Numbered from the stretch's first letter, positions 33,101 to 43,817 are shown. The stretch: 64,000 nucleotides of DNA from Trissonchulus latispiculum (GCA_030248195.1 JASAND010022912.1:1-64000), one strand, 5' to 3'. Notes: generated by a model not told the origin, from the sequence alone. Program-made: numbers and translations.

Positions 33101-33458
33101 AAAATTGGGCCTGGGAACGTAATCGAGCCAAAAATTGGGCGAGCGATTCACCCGTCGATTGTTTCAAATTATGAAATTTAAAACGTTCGGCAATAATGTT
33201 AAGCTTAGGCTGAAAATGATTCTTCATAGCTCGAATCAAATCAGGTAACGGAGTCTCGGTAGGCTTGACAGGAGCTGTCAAACTCTTCAGGAGACTGTAG
33301 TTCTCCGAGCCCAAGGACGTAAGAAATGTGGCACGTTTCTTCGTGGGGTCGGTAATGTCATTCGCCAAAGAAAACATTTCGAAACGATCCACATAGTCTT
33401 CCCACTTCTCAGTTTGGAAGGAAAAGGGATCAAGCGGTAAAAATGGCCTCGTCGCCAT
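30108..33458 (-). CDS. gag-pol: Gag-Pol polyprotein with integrase core deleted
   Basis: A single frame starts ATGGCGACGAGG directly after the 5' LTR. Domains in order are: capsid (about 1-190; KWEDYVDRFEMF, QSTGESLAQFLARLR); two CCHC knuckles (CWRCGKRGHWAPDC, CHSCSKMGHIAAAC, about 212-246); aspartic protease (VDTGAGRSVLPF, about 297); RT (LCGDYSVSVNP, then FLDDICVTG, about 583-591); RNase H (LACDASPFGVGA about 730, KEGLAIIFGL, LLTDHKPL, NADALSRL). Near residue 955 (about 30590) the integrase zinc region begins (LDLLHLSHPG). It jumps straight to TGDTPAKLFLGR, which normally lies after the catalytic core. The C-terminal domain (VGTVVWVRGYG, WIPAKI) and a basic tail (RRSTRTTRPP) follow. No DDE residues remain. 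Only 1116 residues, short for gypsy Pol. Confidence 0.95.
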   Translation of the reverse strand: MATRPFLPLDPFSFQTEKWEDYVDRFEMFSLANDITDPTKKRATFLTSLGSENYSLLKSLTAPVKPTETPLPDLIRAMKNHFQPKLNIIAERFKFHNLKQSTGESLAQFLARLRSQAQFCNFSDLDDSLRDRLVCGINSEQMQRRLLAESDLTLQKAIEISTGMESATRQAKEISTKSAVPVANITEPAYRSSSSKQRSNHYPQSKSSGSCWRCGKRGHWAPDCKFKNSVCHSCSKMGHIAAACRSAKSNRKDNVKHTVPVAINDDDVNPIYFIRSVASSTSPIVVRPTINNKTVAMEVDTGAGRSVLPFPLVQDIFPSAKLDPCPIRLKCYSGNSIPVAGQLKATVQLNGHSISQAILVADVDGPALLGRDLISLLHVTISNVLTDVSSQTLPQSVKALLMDYGELFTEGLGHIVGVPPVKLSLKPGATPKFNKARPIPYALKSKVEEELDDLCKKGVLEPVSFATVAAPVVPVVKPSGKIRLCGDYSVSVNPHLCVDQYPLPKFFDLTQKLKGGKSFSKLDMAQAYLQLDLDPDSQMLACINTHRGLYKCKRLQFGLSSAPAVFQATMERIFGNLPGVSIFLDDICVTGQDDNEHLANLKHVFDSCRHHGIKLGLPKCEFFRPCVDYLGHVLDADGIHPSPKKIEALLNIPAPKNPSELISFLGLANYYSNFIPNFSSLVSPLNYLRRKNVPWNWSPLCDEAFSELKRLLQSPAVLMPYNENLPLILACDASPFGVGAVVSHRLPDGSERPIAYASRSLKEAERRYSQIEKEGLAIIFGLTKFHEYVYGRQFLLLTDHKPLIHIFNPQVASPLTLGRLQRWALKLKAHQYTIDFRPTDRHGNADALSRLPISGQPSEDEACSEIFTILSEVADQIPCTLEKIAFESLRDRILSQVIRFVAHGWPPKPNPSLLPFWRRKSELTLHADCVFWGRRVVIPNPLRPYFLDLLHLSHPGTGNSLTGDTPAKLFLGRDLNTCWTFLCPKQKGRFHPESPVRTPFLVGTVVWVRGYGNSPKWIPAKILAKKGNLMYRLQLPSGEVCHRHVDQMQKRPIRSPQFDIGEEFDGCCFRPMPAPPGVAAVAEPQQDIPEPVPLRRSTRTTRPPLKWNPQTDEYYR
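33446..33458 (-). promoter_or_regulatory. Primer binding site overlapping the gag start codon
   Basis: On the minus strand the bases after the LTR read AATGGCGACGAGG. TGGCGACGAGG is the exact complement of CCTCGTCGCCA, which I recall as the 3' end of animal serine tRNA (GCU) plus CCA. The ATG of gag shares its TG with the primer site, so there is virtually no untranslated leader outside the LTR. Confidence 0.7.
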
Positions 33459-33459
33459 T

Positions 33460-33604
33460 TGTTAGGTGCCACACAAGCAATAACAAACAACCGTACTGTA
33501 TTAACGACACCACGAACAATCACAACAACGGAGTATGGTGAAGCTAAACTGTTTTGCATATGATACTATTTTGCATAATTAGGGATTGATCTTCATACAT
33601 ATCA
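33460..33604 (-). repeat. 5' LTR of the compact gypsy element
   Basis: 145 bp, TG...CA, appears identical to 29934-30078 and is followed by TTATT (33605-33609). All transcription signals of the element must fit in these 145 bp. Confidence 0.95.
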
Positions 33605-34137
33605 TTATTCATGAATACTACTTGAAAAAGCAAGATGCTTTACTCCTCCGGAAAATACCTGAGTGATATTAGTGCACAGCTCAAAATTTGTTTATCCATT
33701 AGGTCTAACGTTTGCCGATTTTGGACACTTTAATGGATTGTTAAGTCTTCTGGCACACTTGAATGCAGTATATTCCAAACAGTTAATGTAGGCTTTCATC
33801 CCGTTATTCGCTCCATTGCAGGCATTCTAAAATGAACTGGATTTACAAAACAGTGTTAACTACTAAGCCTATCATCGGACAGAGGTTTTTCTGACACGCA
33901 TTACGTGTACAATATAGCTAGTACAAACAAAAATTTGGAATTAAACAAGAAAGTTTTAAAGCTGGGCGTAAGTTCATAAGATAAGCGTAACAGTTATGTG
34001 TTAATTTTAGTTATAGTAGGATTTGAGGAAGGACCGACAGTGTATGGTTTGAAACATAGGCAGGAGAGCAAGATTTCGAAAATTAGTGGGCGTCTGCAAT
34101 TCTGGTTTTTCTCAGCAATTATCAACGTAAAATAGTA

Positions 34138-34310
34138 AAATTCCTACCAAAATTCGTTTTGACAAAATTTCGTAGTCAGAATTCAATGGATCTTACCAGA
34201 CGATACCCAAACCAAGACAGTTTTACTGATAATGCCAGAGCAACATACTTCACATATTCACATATTTGTGGAAGCGTTTCAAAATTTCAACCCATTGACC
34301 TCGTATCTTT
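34138..34310. repeat. Dispersed direct repeat, copy 1 of 2 (about 170 bp)
   Basis: TTCCTACCAAAATTCGTTTT...GGAAGCGTTTCAAAATTTC is repeated at 34934-35098 in the same orientation with scattered changes. The two copies bracket the hairpins at 34338-34425. Perhaps halves of one decayed element. Confidence 0.75.
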
Positions 34311-34337
34311 TGTTTTACACCCGATTGCACCAAATGT

Positions 34338-34425
34338 GTTTAAAATCTAATTAGCCAAATTAGATTTTAAACAGATGTTAAATATATTTAAGTTACCAGA
34401 GCATTGCACCAACTTAAATATATTT
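34338..34425. repeat. Two adjacent AT-rich inverted repeats
   Basis: GTTTAAAATCTAATT (34338-34352) pairs perfectly with 34358-34372 across a 5-base loop. Immediately after, AAATATATTTAAGTT (from about 34380) pairs with AACTTAAATATATTT (ending about 34425). Several more TTTAAAATCTG-type words follow to 34505. The pattern suggests the ends of nested small inverted-repeat elements. Confidence 0.65.
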
Positions 34426-34933
34426 AAAATCTGTTTAAAATGTGATTACCTATTGAAACTTAATTAGATTTTAAACATACCTCGTACTATGTTTAAAATC
34501 TGTTTAACGCGAAAATCCAGTAATTTGCAAGTCTATCAGTGAAGGTTTTCGCTGTAATCACCGTTATTTACTTGAGCTACTAACTTATTTTGTATATTTA
34601 CAAACAAGAACTCTTAGATTCAGAATTTGGATAGATTTAGTTTCTTGTACTTGTTTGCGCTGCACAGAAACTATTTTGGTTATGTATTTGTTTACAAAAT
34701 AAAGTCCTGAAAAAGTTATATTCATGCTTAGCAATAGTTACTTTTAGTGAGATAAGAACAGTAGGTTATTACACTTTGTAACCACTCACCACTAAATAAA
34801 CAAATAGCAGCGTTTATTGCATTCACACTAAAGCTTACTCAGTTTCTTACTACAGTAAGGATGTAAAAAGAGAGAAATTTTGAAAACTGAATATAATTAG
34901 ATTTTAAGTAGTTTCTCACTGTTTCCACTCACA

Positions 34934-35098
34934 AAATTCCTACCAAAATTCGTTTTGACAAAATTTCGTAATCAGATTCAATAGAGCTTACCAAACGATA
35001 ACCAGAACACGTCAGTTTTACTGATAATACCAGAGACAACATAATTCACCTATTATTTCTGGAAGCGTTTTAAAATTTCGACCTACATATTGACCCTT
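34934..35098. repeat. Dispersed direct repeat, copy 2 of 2
   Basis: Homologue of 34138-34310, about 0.8 kb downstream. Nothing else is recognised between here and the LTR-like repeat at 35745. Confidence 0.75.
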
Positions 35099-35744
35099 AT
35101 CTGCATGTGTTTTAACTCATGTTAGCATTTTTCTGTGTTCAGGAATAAATGTAGCTGAATGAACTTTAACCGCCGAAACGAACATCGCAATGTTAAATTT
35201 GACTTACGACGCTCAGGACAATCAACGTAGTTAGAAGGAGAAAGCGCATCTTCATATATACTGCTGAACGTTTGATAGACTTGACGACAAACAACTAGGA
35301 GGTGGCCTAAATAAACTCGAGTGAACAAGAGCACTGTTTTTGGCCGGCTTTTATTTGGCATTCACTATCATTAAGTACGATGATTTTTTGCAAATCATTT
35401 TGTTATTCTTAGTTCAGGTTGATATTTTCAACATACCGCAAAGCAAGTTAGTGTCATTATTGTTTTCGAAGCAAATGTTATTGCAGTGGCAGACAAGGCT
35501 GATTCTTCCAGACATAACTTCTCAGGTAGTTTAACAAAATACGTATAAGACAGTGCCAGCAATGATTAATGTATTTTTCAAACCCCAAGTAATTTTTGTT
35601 GATAAGTACCAATTAACTATAAACGCTGTGGTTACAATTACTTATTATTGCTGTGTATTGCAGTTCCACTATGAACCAGTCTAATGCTTCCTTCCATACG
35701 ATAGAATCCAAACTATTGGATATGATATCTGATAATATGACTAT

Positions 35745-36400
35745 ACGACCAAAATCAAGTCAGCATTCGTAGAGGTCTTAGCCAACACGCTGAGTTTAGG
35801 GTTGTGCCACTAAGAAATTTCTCGGGCCGGGCGGTTGGGGCTATTCCTAAATAAAGCCCTAACAACACAACTAATACATTTGGTTTAATAATGGCGCGTA
35901 GGGCGGTAAATGACATGTTATAAGATACAAAGTACACAACATATAAGTTATAAAAAATAATGATATTTGTAGCTATTACAAGGCCGTACTGGCGGTTACG
36001 CATACACAGTGGAACAATAAAATACCTTACACAGGAGCCGGCAAAACACGGAAATACAGATGGGGTGGGGGACCCAACTGCCTTGACAAGGCAGCCCTAG
36101 GCGAATGCAAACAAAATAAACTACAGAGGGGGAGAGAAAACCAAACGTGACAAAGGAAACCCAACACTGAATTGGAAATTGAGGGATTTATTTGAGTCTC
36201 CCAGGGGGCGGGGCTTAAGTAGACCCTCCCAACCAATCACAGTGTATTACATGTAAGTTGGGGAGCTCCTAATGGAATAGCTACGCCCAACCCAACCCAA
36301 CCTTCCCCGACCAACTAGTGCATATGAAGCAACAAGCCAGTAGCTATGCGAAAGAAGAAGAAGCGCTACACACATAAATATAACAATATACACCTATATT
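35745..36400 (-). repeat. LTR-like repeat, copy B (inverted relative to copy A)
   Basis: The reverse complement aligns with 8324-8850. The best-conserved parts are CACTAGTTGGTCGGGGAAGG, GATTGGTTGGGAGGGT, AAGCCCCGCCCCCTGG, CAGTTGGGTC and GTAACCGCCAGTACGGC. There is no attached coding region, so it is a solo LTR or fragment of an old element. The promoter-like CCAAT and GC boxes (about 36200-36240) are more conserved than the rest. Confidence 0.55.
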
Positions 36401-39331
36401 CCCTACTTAAGTATGTACAAATATTTACATGTTCGGAAATATGAATACTTCAAACATAGGTATATTTCGAAAATGTAAGCTTTATATTTGAATCTGAATA
36501 TTTGAATAATAGTTGAAATATTTATTTTATTTCTAAAATATTTAAAAAACGCGATGTTTTCTTTTTACAAAAACTTGTAGTATATTTTTATTAGCAGGAA
36601 TCAAATGCGACGTATTATCAGCTACCTAATATATACCTGTAGTCGGACAAAAAGGCATGACTAAGACGAAGTTGTAACTTGTAATAGCTTTAATGTATCC
36701 TATGTGATGTGGTGCCAAAAATATTTCTGCTTCCGACTCAACCCTGATACTGTGAGCTGATAGAATGGCCCGAACGGCCCGACTCGGTTTGGGCCGCAAG
36801 AATTATTTCTCGGCCCGGGTCCCGCCCGAGCCCGAATTGAGCCCGAGGCCAGATTGGACCCGAGCACTACCCTAATTGAGTTACGTTCGATTGTGAGTAA
36901 AATAATCACCAATGATGTATAACTGGGGCAAAATTGAGGTTTTAACGTTTGCATATGGCTAAAGCATTTCTTTTCTTGTGCTCACTCACTATTGCGCAGA
37001 ATTTTCACTGCGTTAAGCACATCGTAAATAAAGTCATTTGACTAAGTTCGTGTAGGGTAGGAGTAGTCTAGATATCCCCTTCATCCCTTCAATCTCTTCC
37101 TACCGTAATCCTGTTTATTCAATTTTTGCAGTAAAAAGCTTGTTAATACCTTTTAATCTCAAATTAGGCAACAGTAGGGCACTATATGAGGGAAAATAGT
37201 GTAATCACGTTGTCTGTTAGTTTGTAATGACACATGTGTTGATTTAATGTAGTGTATATCTAGGTCTTAATACTACCCGGATAGTCTGTAACACATTCTT
37301 AACAGTTAATCGAAAGCAGAACAAGCGCCAAGTCAAGTTTTGTCCCTCCTCGGCCTGGTCCTTCCCCAGGGATGGAAAGGATGTATTCAGAAGTATAGGG
37401 AACAACGTCGCTGAATGAACTTTATTCGTTAAGGTGGTGGTTTCCTTTTGTGTAAATTTGGACCTATAGGCCTATAGAAATTTTCGGTTGTTGGCACTTA
37501 CTCTCATTAGATAGTAGATACATCAGATTGGTTGTTATGGCTGGAAAAAGGGCACAGAAATGAACATTTGTGCTTTTACAACTTTGGAGCTATCTCCAGT
37601 TGTTAATTCAGTAAAACCAAAAACGATTTTTGAGGTCCAAAAATTGCCATTTTCGAGGAAATCAGTTTTTTTGTAAATTACTGACAAATCTTACGGACAA
37701 TTTTGGTCCATTTGTACTCAATCGATACGCGGACTAATTGCCCATTTTATCAATGCCTATTTGCTGGGATTCCTTGGTTTAAGCTTGAGATTTGGCCGAA
37801 AAACCATTTTGGCAAAACTGCAATTATTTTGTTTTGAACATCAACTTCTCAAAAACTACCCAATAGATTTGCCTGATTATTGCCTGGATGAAAATTCGCC
37901 CTATTGCGGAGGGACATTTTTCTTGGTTTGAGCTGAAACATCTCCAGTTGCGAGAAAACTGAACCCAAAGTTGCGAAATTTCGTGCCGGATTTTCAGGAG
38001 TATTGAGACTTGTTGAGCCAAATCCAAAACATGTCCCTCGGCACACATGTGCTTCATGTCATGGCACAAGAAGAACTTTTGGCCGCCTTCTGCAGTTTTG
38101 AGAAATCAATGTTCAAAAAGTTTTGGTCCAAATTCAGCCTGTCAGATGTCAGTATGCCAAAAATTTCAGCTATTTTGTTGCTAAATTTGCTAGTTTTGTA
38201 AGCTCATATAAATGTACAAATTACTTTAAAACGATGTATAAAGCTCTTTCTAACTCGCAAAATTGCGAAAGGTATAGCGTTTCAAAAAAATCACCACAAA
38301 AGCACTGCACAAAAGGATACCAGCACCTTAACACTGAAAAGCACTGAGTATCTCACTCTTCCTATTATAAACTCTTGATTATTGAAAGGTCGAAATTAGG
38401 ATCTCAAAGATGTGAAGAAAAGTGTTCAGGGCGGGGATCGAACCACCGAGCTTTGGATCTTGAGTGGAACGCTCTACCACCGATCCACATCACCGGACAT
38501 TGAGACTATAGTTTGTTACGCTGATTTCAACCTTTCTGGGTTGCTGATATTTAACATACGTATTATAGGTTTGCTTATGTGTTTGTATGTGCAAGTACAG
38601 TAGTATGTACATACACGGGCAAATAAGAGTTCAGCAGGCACCCACTACAAGAATTGCATTCCTCTGAAAACTTTGTCGCCAGCTGTTTTCTAACATTTCT
38701 GATCCCGCAGGAACTGAATAGCTCTCAGGATTTGTTGTGCTATGGGTAAAAATAAAATTCTTTGAATCATTTGACTTCCACCACCACCACTGAGGTCAAT
38801 TAAATATTATCTAGAACCATTCAGCTGGATAAGAAGCACTTTTGTGGGCACTGGGCAGGGTGCAATACTTGTTAAGGCCAATTTGCACTGCCAAAATTGA
38901 AAAAGTAACAGACCAAACTAAGCTTGGATCAACCTTCAGTGCCAAACTTCTAACATTACACAACCTAGACAAAATGTTTCTCCAAACTGCCAATCAAAGT
39001 AAAAATAGTTTTAAACTGTTGTGCAAATTTGATATGCAGTTTTCTGGTGTTTTCGATTAAGATGGAATATTCAACATTCATAGGGCATACCATCACTGCA
39101 TCTGAGTCTAGTGAAGTTAGTGAAAAAATTATTACTAAATGTCGCGTTTCACAAAGTGGCCAAACCGTTTGGTGGTGATTTGGCACATCTTTGGCACGGT
39201 TTCGGTGGTACCGAAGCAGGATGTTTCGGACATTTGCCCAAACAGCAAAGCTTTGCAGCTGCCTGCGTTTTCATAATGTTGCTGAAACAAGCACGCTGCA
39301 AGCAGTATGCATGCCTGAACGCAAAACACAG
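36400..39331. other. Non-coding stretch with GC-rich and decayed repeat patches
   Basis: At 36760-36850 is a GC-rich patch made of repeated CGGCCCG/CCGAGCC words, resembling a hAT-type subterminal region. Around 37800-37910 a block (AACATCAACTTCTCAAAAAC) has a diverged relative at about 61555-61630. No gene seen. Confidence 0.4.
38425..38495 (-). tRNA. tRNA-like sequence (minus strand), probably SINE-derived
   Basis: The minus strand reads GGATCGGTGGTAGAGCG (A-box-like) and, 35 bases later, GGTGGTTCGATCCCCGCC (B-box GGTTCGATCC). The T-stem has mismatches and no clean acceptor stem is formed. More likely the promoter head of a short interspersed element than a working tRNA. Confidence 0.4.
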
Positions 39332-39521
39332 TTAAGGTGCATTCATTGTAACAAACGCATTGAGACGCGCGTCGACGCCGCAGATTGTAACATGCCGTTT
39401 TAACTGTTTAAAAATAATTGTAGCCTATTCATGCTCACGAACGCATGCAGACGCTTACGTACGCGCGTCGACGCGCGTCTACGCGCGTCTGCTTGCGTCT
39501 GGAACTATGAATGCACCTTAA
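39332..39521. mobile_element. TTAA-flanked, CpG-rich MITE
   Basis: TTAA followed by GGTGCATTCAT (39332-39346) and ATGAATGCACC followed by TTAA (39507-39521) give 11-bp inverted ends with a TTAA duplication, as in piggyBac-type insertion. A three-base duplication of Harbinger type is an alternative. The interior is packed with GACGCG/CGCGTC words arranged symmetrically (ACGCGCGTCGACGCGCGTCT), a CpG density far above the surroundings. Confidence 0.75.
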
Positions 39522-40224
39522 GACATGGGTGGGTGGGATAAGATTAAGAAGGGACGTAGAATGGCATCATAAGCTGGTGAGCCGTGAGATAATTGGTTCC
39601 CTAGGTTTTTAAATGTAGAAGAAGCACAATTTTTGTTTTCCCGGCATTTTTATAACTATTTTATTAACCAATTTTGTGACTAATTTTGTAACAACTCTTG
39701 CTTGGCTTCGACAAAACTAATACTGCCAGAACATGCTGTAAAGCTCATATTTTACATATCGTTATTGAATCGTTATTGTTTAGTGGCAATTGCCTGACAG
39801 CTTCAACGTTATTATTTGCTTTTATTGTTTGTCTATTAGCTGATTAAGCAATCAACTTGGCGAGATATTGCGGTAATTAATTTAGTTATCGGATCTTTTT
39901 GCAATGGATAATGTTACGCGAGACCTGTCAGTAATTTGCTAATTAGCTGAAGTAATTTGAATACGAGCTACTTTGTATCTTTGTAAACATGTGATTAAAT
40001 AAAAATGTTAAGTTTGAGTTACATCAGCAGAACGAGCCTTCTGTGGAAAATTGCTAGGTATTGAGCAACTATGAAGCAGGAAGAAGGGTTAGATATCTAC
40101 TGTTTTATAATTTAATCCAAAATTTCCAGCCCTAAAGCGAGTAGTACATAAGAATATGATAACAGGCATCCTCTATGTATGTATTATATCTGCATTTTCT
40201 CAGCACACTGCCACCTCTCACTCC

Positions 40225-40485
40225 CCCGCGCTGCTTGATATCTGGTAATCAAACAAATTTGGCCGCTAAGCTTGTGTTCTCAACCCTGAACTAGACACAA
40301 TTTGTGCGAGCTATGTTTGCGAGCTATACAAATAAAACATAAAGCGAGTGAGTCCTTTCGATAGGGTACCAATTTGCAGGTACGGGGTTACTAGGGTCCA
40401 ATTTGAGGGGGTGGAGGTGGGCTGTTTATCGTTAGTGTGTCGCACTGATAATACATAAAGTGTGCCTGTTGTCATACATTAATGT
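40225..40485. mobile_element. Diverged relative of the 2302-2635 MITE
   Basis: Shared words in the same order include GCGAGCTAT, AAAGCGAGTGAG, GGTACCAATTTGCAGG (GGTACTGATTTGCGGG in the first copy), GGTGGGC, and AAAGTGTGCCTG near the end. The terminal repeats are worn. No coding capacity. Confidence 0.5.
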
Positions 40486-41435
40486 GTCATTTGAGGAAAT
40501 CAATTTTCGGCAAGTATTGGAGGATAGAATGCATGACCAAAGCCACTTTCCGCAGGCAAAATCTGTGTTGAGATCAATCTAAGTCATTTACAAACTTTGA
40601 CATTCATAGAGTCAATACTTGATGATACGTGCAGATGATTACGCATTGTGCCTATTGTAAATTTCGAAATTTAGCGATATCTGAATTTTCAAGATGGACT
40701 GCTTTGTTTTGTTCCAACTACAGTACCTATTTGTGTTAACATGCAGTTTCAGTTTTAACTGAAAATAGATTAAGTTTTAGTCGGAGTTTGCCTATCAGTT
40801 GAGCGTGAGTCACAAGAATCACAGTTTTGCTTTATTTATTTCAAAGATAGTATCTGTTTAATTTTAAGTTTTTTTACACGACAGTCACTGCGGTCAAGCA
40901 TATTTTATGCGGGCTGCGGGCGCGTCGATTACTGAGAAATGTGTCCACTGCTAACTCTGAGCTTCTGAACTAGGATATGCCGTTTTGAGAACATCTTGAA
41001 GAAATACAGTAGCCTCATTTACAATTCAACAAATTAATACTGTGAGAAATTATTCAACCTAAAGCATGAGGTGAAAACGGCAACATTATTTAATGAACTC
41101 ATCGTCATTACGCATTGTAAAACTTAATAGTTACCTGTGCTGTGATCAACTCCAAGATGAATTGCTTGTATTAAATTGTACTCAAAAAGGATCACATTTC
41201 AGAAATTTACTTAGTCATTAGTTAACACTTGTGCCTTATCCTATCATTGGTATAGCGAGACTTTCCCTCTACTTTATTTATTCAAATAATCACCACCAAT
41301 ATTACTTTAAATCTGCTATACTCATTTGGTTAATGCACAAAATGAACTGATACAACACTTTTGCACTTTTACTGTGTAAAGACTGGACTTTATAAATCAG
41401 ACAATGCACAGTGCAACGTAGTGTTGTTTCAGCAG

Positions 41436-41780
41436 CTGAAACTGAAACTGAAACCTCGTTTCAGCTTGTACATGTTTCAAACTGAAACTGAAACTGAAAC
41501 TGAAACTATTAGAGATTTGGAGCAGAAACTGAAACTGAAACTTAGTCGAAGTGAGATCTGAAACTGAAACTAAAACTAAAACTGAAACTAAACTAAATTT
41601 TGAGCTGAATCTGAAACTGAAACTAGAACAATCTTTGAGCTGAAACTGAAACTGAAACTGAAACTGGAACAATCTTGGAGCTGAAACTGAAACTGAAACA
41701 GTTTCAGCTCCATACTAAGGCTGAAACCAGTTTCAGCTCTCGCTAAAGCTGAAATAGGTGTCAGCTCTCGCTGAAGCTGG
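41436..41780. repeat. CTGAAA hexanucleotide array, first block
   Basis: A long run of CTGAAA units with interspersed GAGCTGAAAC and TTTGGAGC spacers, turning at the right end into inverted GTTTCAG units. Spurious Phe-Gln frames arise on the minus strand. Confidence 0.9.
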
Positions 41781-42412
41781 AACAGGTTTCAGCTCCAGCG
41801 CATGCATGGCTAGCATAAACGAGTGTTTCAAAAACTGGGTCACGTTCCCAACACGTAAAGTTCCAGCCTTAGAATAAGTATAAACGTTTAGCCAAAATAG
41901 TGCTTTTATCGTTGTAACGAAGTAAGTAGTGCTGCATCAAAACGTTTGTGTACAAGTTTAATAGTTTAATGTCAAAATACAATTGTAGTGTTTGTTTGAT
42001 CTGATTCCTACTAATTTATTTTTTCAGAATATTAGTTATTTATTCAGAACGCCAAACTTAGGGTTCATATATTGTTTCTTTTTAGAATACTGCAACATAA
42101 CTTTTTCAGTAAAGTCGCAGTTATGGATGTGTTCACTGGAAAAGATAAAATGGTTGTAGTTTGTGCTTTATGTTCTTGCTTTTTCCATGAAAAAAATTCA
42201 CCGAAACACCGACAATTCGCAGCGCCCTGCCGCCACAAACAAAAATGTGTGATGATATATTAAAGTTCACGGCAGCTTTCTTTACTTTAAAGTTCAGAAT
42301 TAGGAATGGAAGCTAAATTAGGATTATTAGTTAATTAAGTTTATTGGCATAACATAAAAATAACAAAGAGGATAACAAAAAGCTGAAATTTTTGTCAGTC
42401 TCATTTTAGTCA

Positions 42413-42602
42413 GAGCTGAAACTGAAACTGAAACTATAACAGATTTGGAGCTGAAACTGAAACTGAAACTTGTCTGAAAGTTGAGCTGAAACTGAAACTG
42501 AAACTGAAACTAAAACTAGAACCAACTTTGAGCTGAAACTGCAACTGAAACTTGTCTGAAAGTTGAGCTGAAACTGAAACTGAAACTAAAACTAAAACTA
42601 AA
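42413..42602. repeat. CTGAAA hexanucleotide array, second block
   Basis: The same unit and the same higher-order spacing (GATTTGGAGCTGAAACTGAA, CTTGTCTGAAAGTTGAGCTG) as the first block, 0.6 kb away. It stops about 18 bp before the fold-back element at 42620. Confidence 0.9.
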
Positions 42603-42619
42603 CTGGACAGCGTAAACAT

Positions 42620-43817
42620 CACTAAAGTCTGACCAAAAAATGAGAAAGCGAAATTGTTTTCTTTATATCTCAAAAACGCTTCAAGATAGCTACCACAAAG
42701 TATATATTTTCTGAACCGGAATGACGAGATCTTTCTTTTCATGAAAAATTGTTTGAAATTTTCCGTGCGATTTCAAAGGGCGCCGCTTTTATATGTACAG
42801 AAGGATTGGTACATGATGGTACTGCAGCGATTTTTGCAGGAACATTTTCCCCTTGTATAAGAGTGCTACACACCAAATTTCAACTGTTTTGGCTGAAAAT
42901 TGCGTGAGTTATTCAATTTTTTAGATTTTCAAAATCCTTTGATCTTTACCGCTTTTCGAATTTGACTGGTTATTACTCGTGACTCGCTCAACGGTAAAAA
43001 TTTTCGATTAGATTTACAGGACCGCTTAGGCGTCCGCTTTCACCTGATATATGTGAGATTTCACATTTTGAAAGTCGATTTTTTCGAAAAATACCACTTT
43101 TTGATCCAAAATTTCGACATAGCGAGTCTCCCTTTGATGTTGCCGCCTTGATTTGCCTGAACCAGTGTAAACTAGCAAAAACCAGCTGAAAAAGGGAAAT
43201 TGTTTAAAAATTCATTGCGGACGCAATATAAGCCGTAGCCACAAAAACTTTATATCGTTGGATTCAGCTTAGATTGAACTTTATGATTATGTAATTTTTA
43301 CTCACATATGCTAGACTCGCTGTGTCAAAGTTTTGGGTCAAAAAGTGGTATTTTTCGAAAAAATCTCTCAAATTTTGAAACCTCACATGTATCAGGTGAA
43401 AGCGGACGCCTAGGCGGTCCTGAAAATCTAATCGAAAATTTTTACCGTTGAGCGAGTCACCAGTAATAACCAGTCAAAGTCGAAAAAACGGCAAAGATCA
43501 AAGGATTTTGAAAATCTAAAAAATTTAATAACTCACGCAATTTTCAGCCAAAAAAGTTGAAACTTGGTGTGTAGCACTTTCATACAAGGGGAAACTTTTC
43601 TTGAAAAAATCGCGGCAGTACCATGTACCAATCCTACTGTACATATAAAAGCGGCACCCTTTGAAATCGCACGGGAAATTTCAAAAAAATTTTCACGAAA
43701 AGAAAGATCTCATCAGTCCGGTTCAGAAAATATATACTTTGTGGCAGCTATCTTGAAGCATTTTTGTGATCTAAAGAAAACAATTTCGCTTTCTACATTT
43801 TTGGTCAGACTTTAGTG
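42620..43817. mobile_element. Second fold-back element (long palindrome)
   Basis: Arms of about 500 bp are reverse complements. The left starts CACTAAAGTCTGACCAAAAA at 42620 and the right ends with its complement at 43817. A spacer of about 170 bp lies at 43145-43310. A TA occurs three bases inside each end. The sub-terminal GACCAAAAAATG is shared with the fold-back at 9091. There is no transposase frame. Arms differ at scattered sites, so it is older than the young retrotransposons. Confidence 0.8.

Larger units (their letters stand above)
29934..33604 (-). mobile_element. Young, compact Ty3/gypsy retrotransposon lacking the integrase core
   Basis: Direct repeats of 145 bp (29934-30078 and 33460-33604) with TG...CA ends look identical. 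They are flanked by the 5-bp duplication TTATT (29929-29933 and 33605-33609). Read on the minus strand the order is LTR, primer site overlapping the gag start, one 1116-codon gag-pol frame, a polypurine tract (AAAGGGGAGA) and LTR. Capsid, two zinc knuckles, protease, RT and RNase H are intact, but nearly all of integrase between the zinc region and the segment before its C-terminal domain is missing without breaking the frame. It must have moved with integrase from elsewhere, or the deletion followed insertion. LTR identity says it is very recent. Confidence 0.95.

Noticed and set aside
41361..42742. Phe-Gln and Val-Ser repeat proteins on the minus strand
   Set aside because: They are translations of the CTGAAA hexanucleotide arrays.
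43564..43815. 83-codon frame inside the second fold-back
   Set aside because: It lies in one palindrome arm and has no domain; the other arm does not keep a matching frame.
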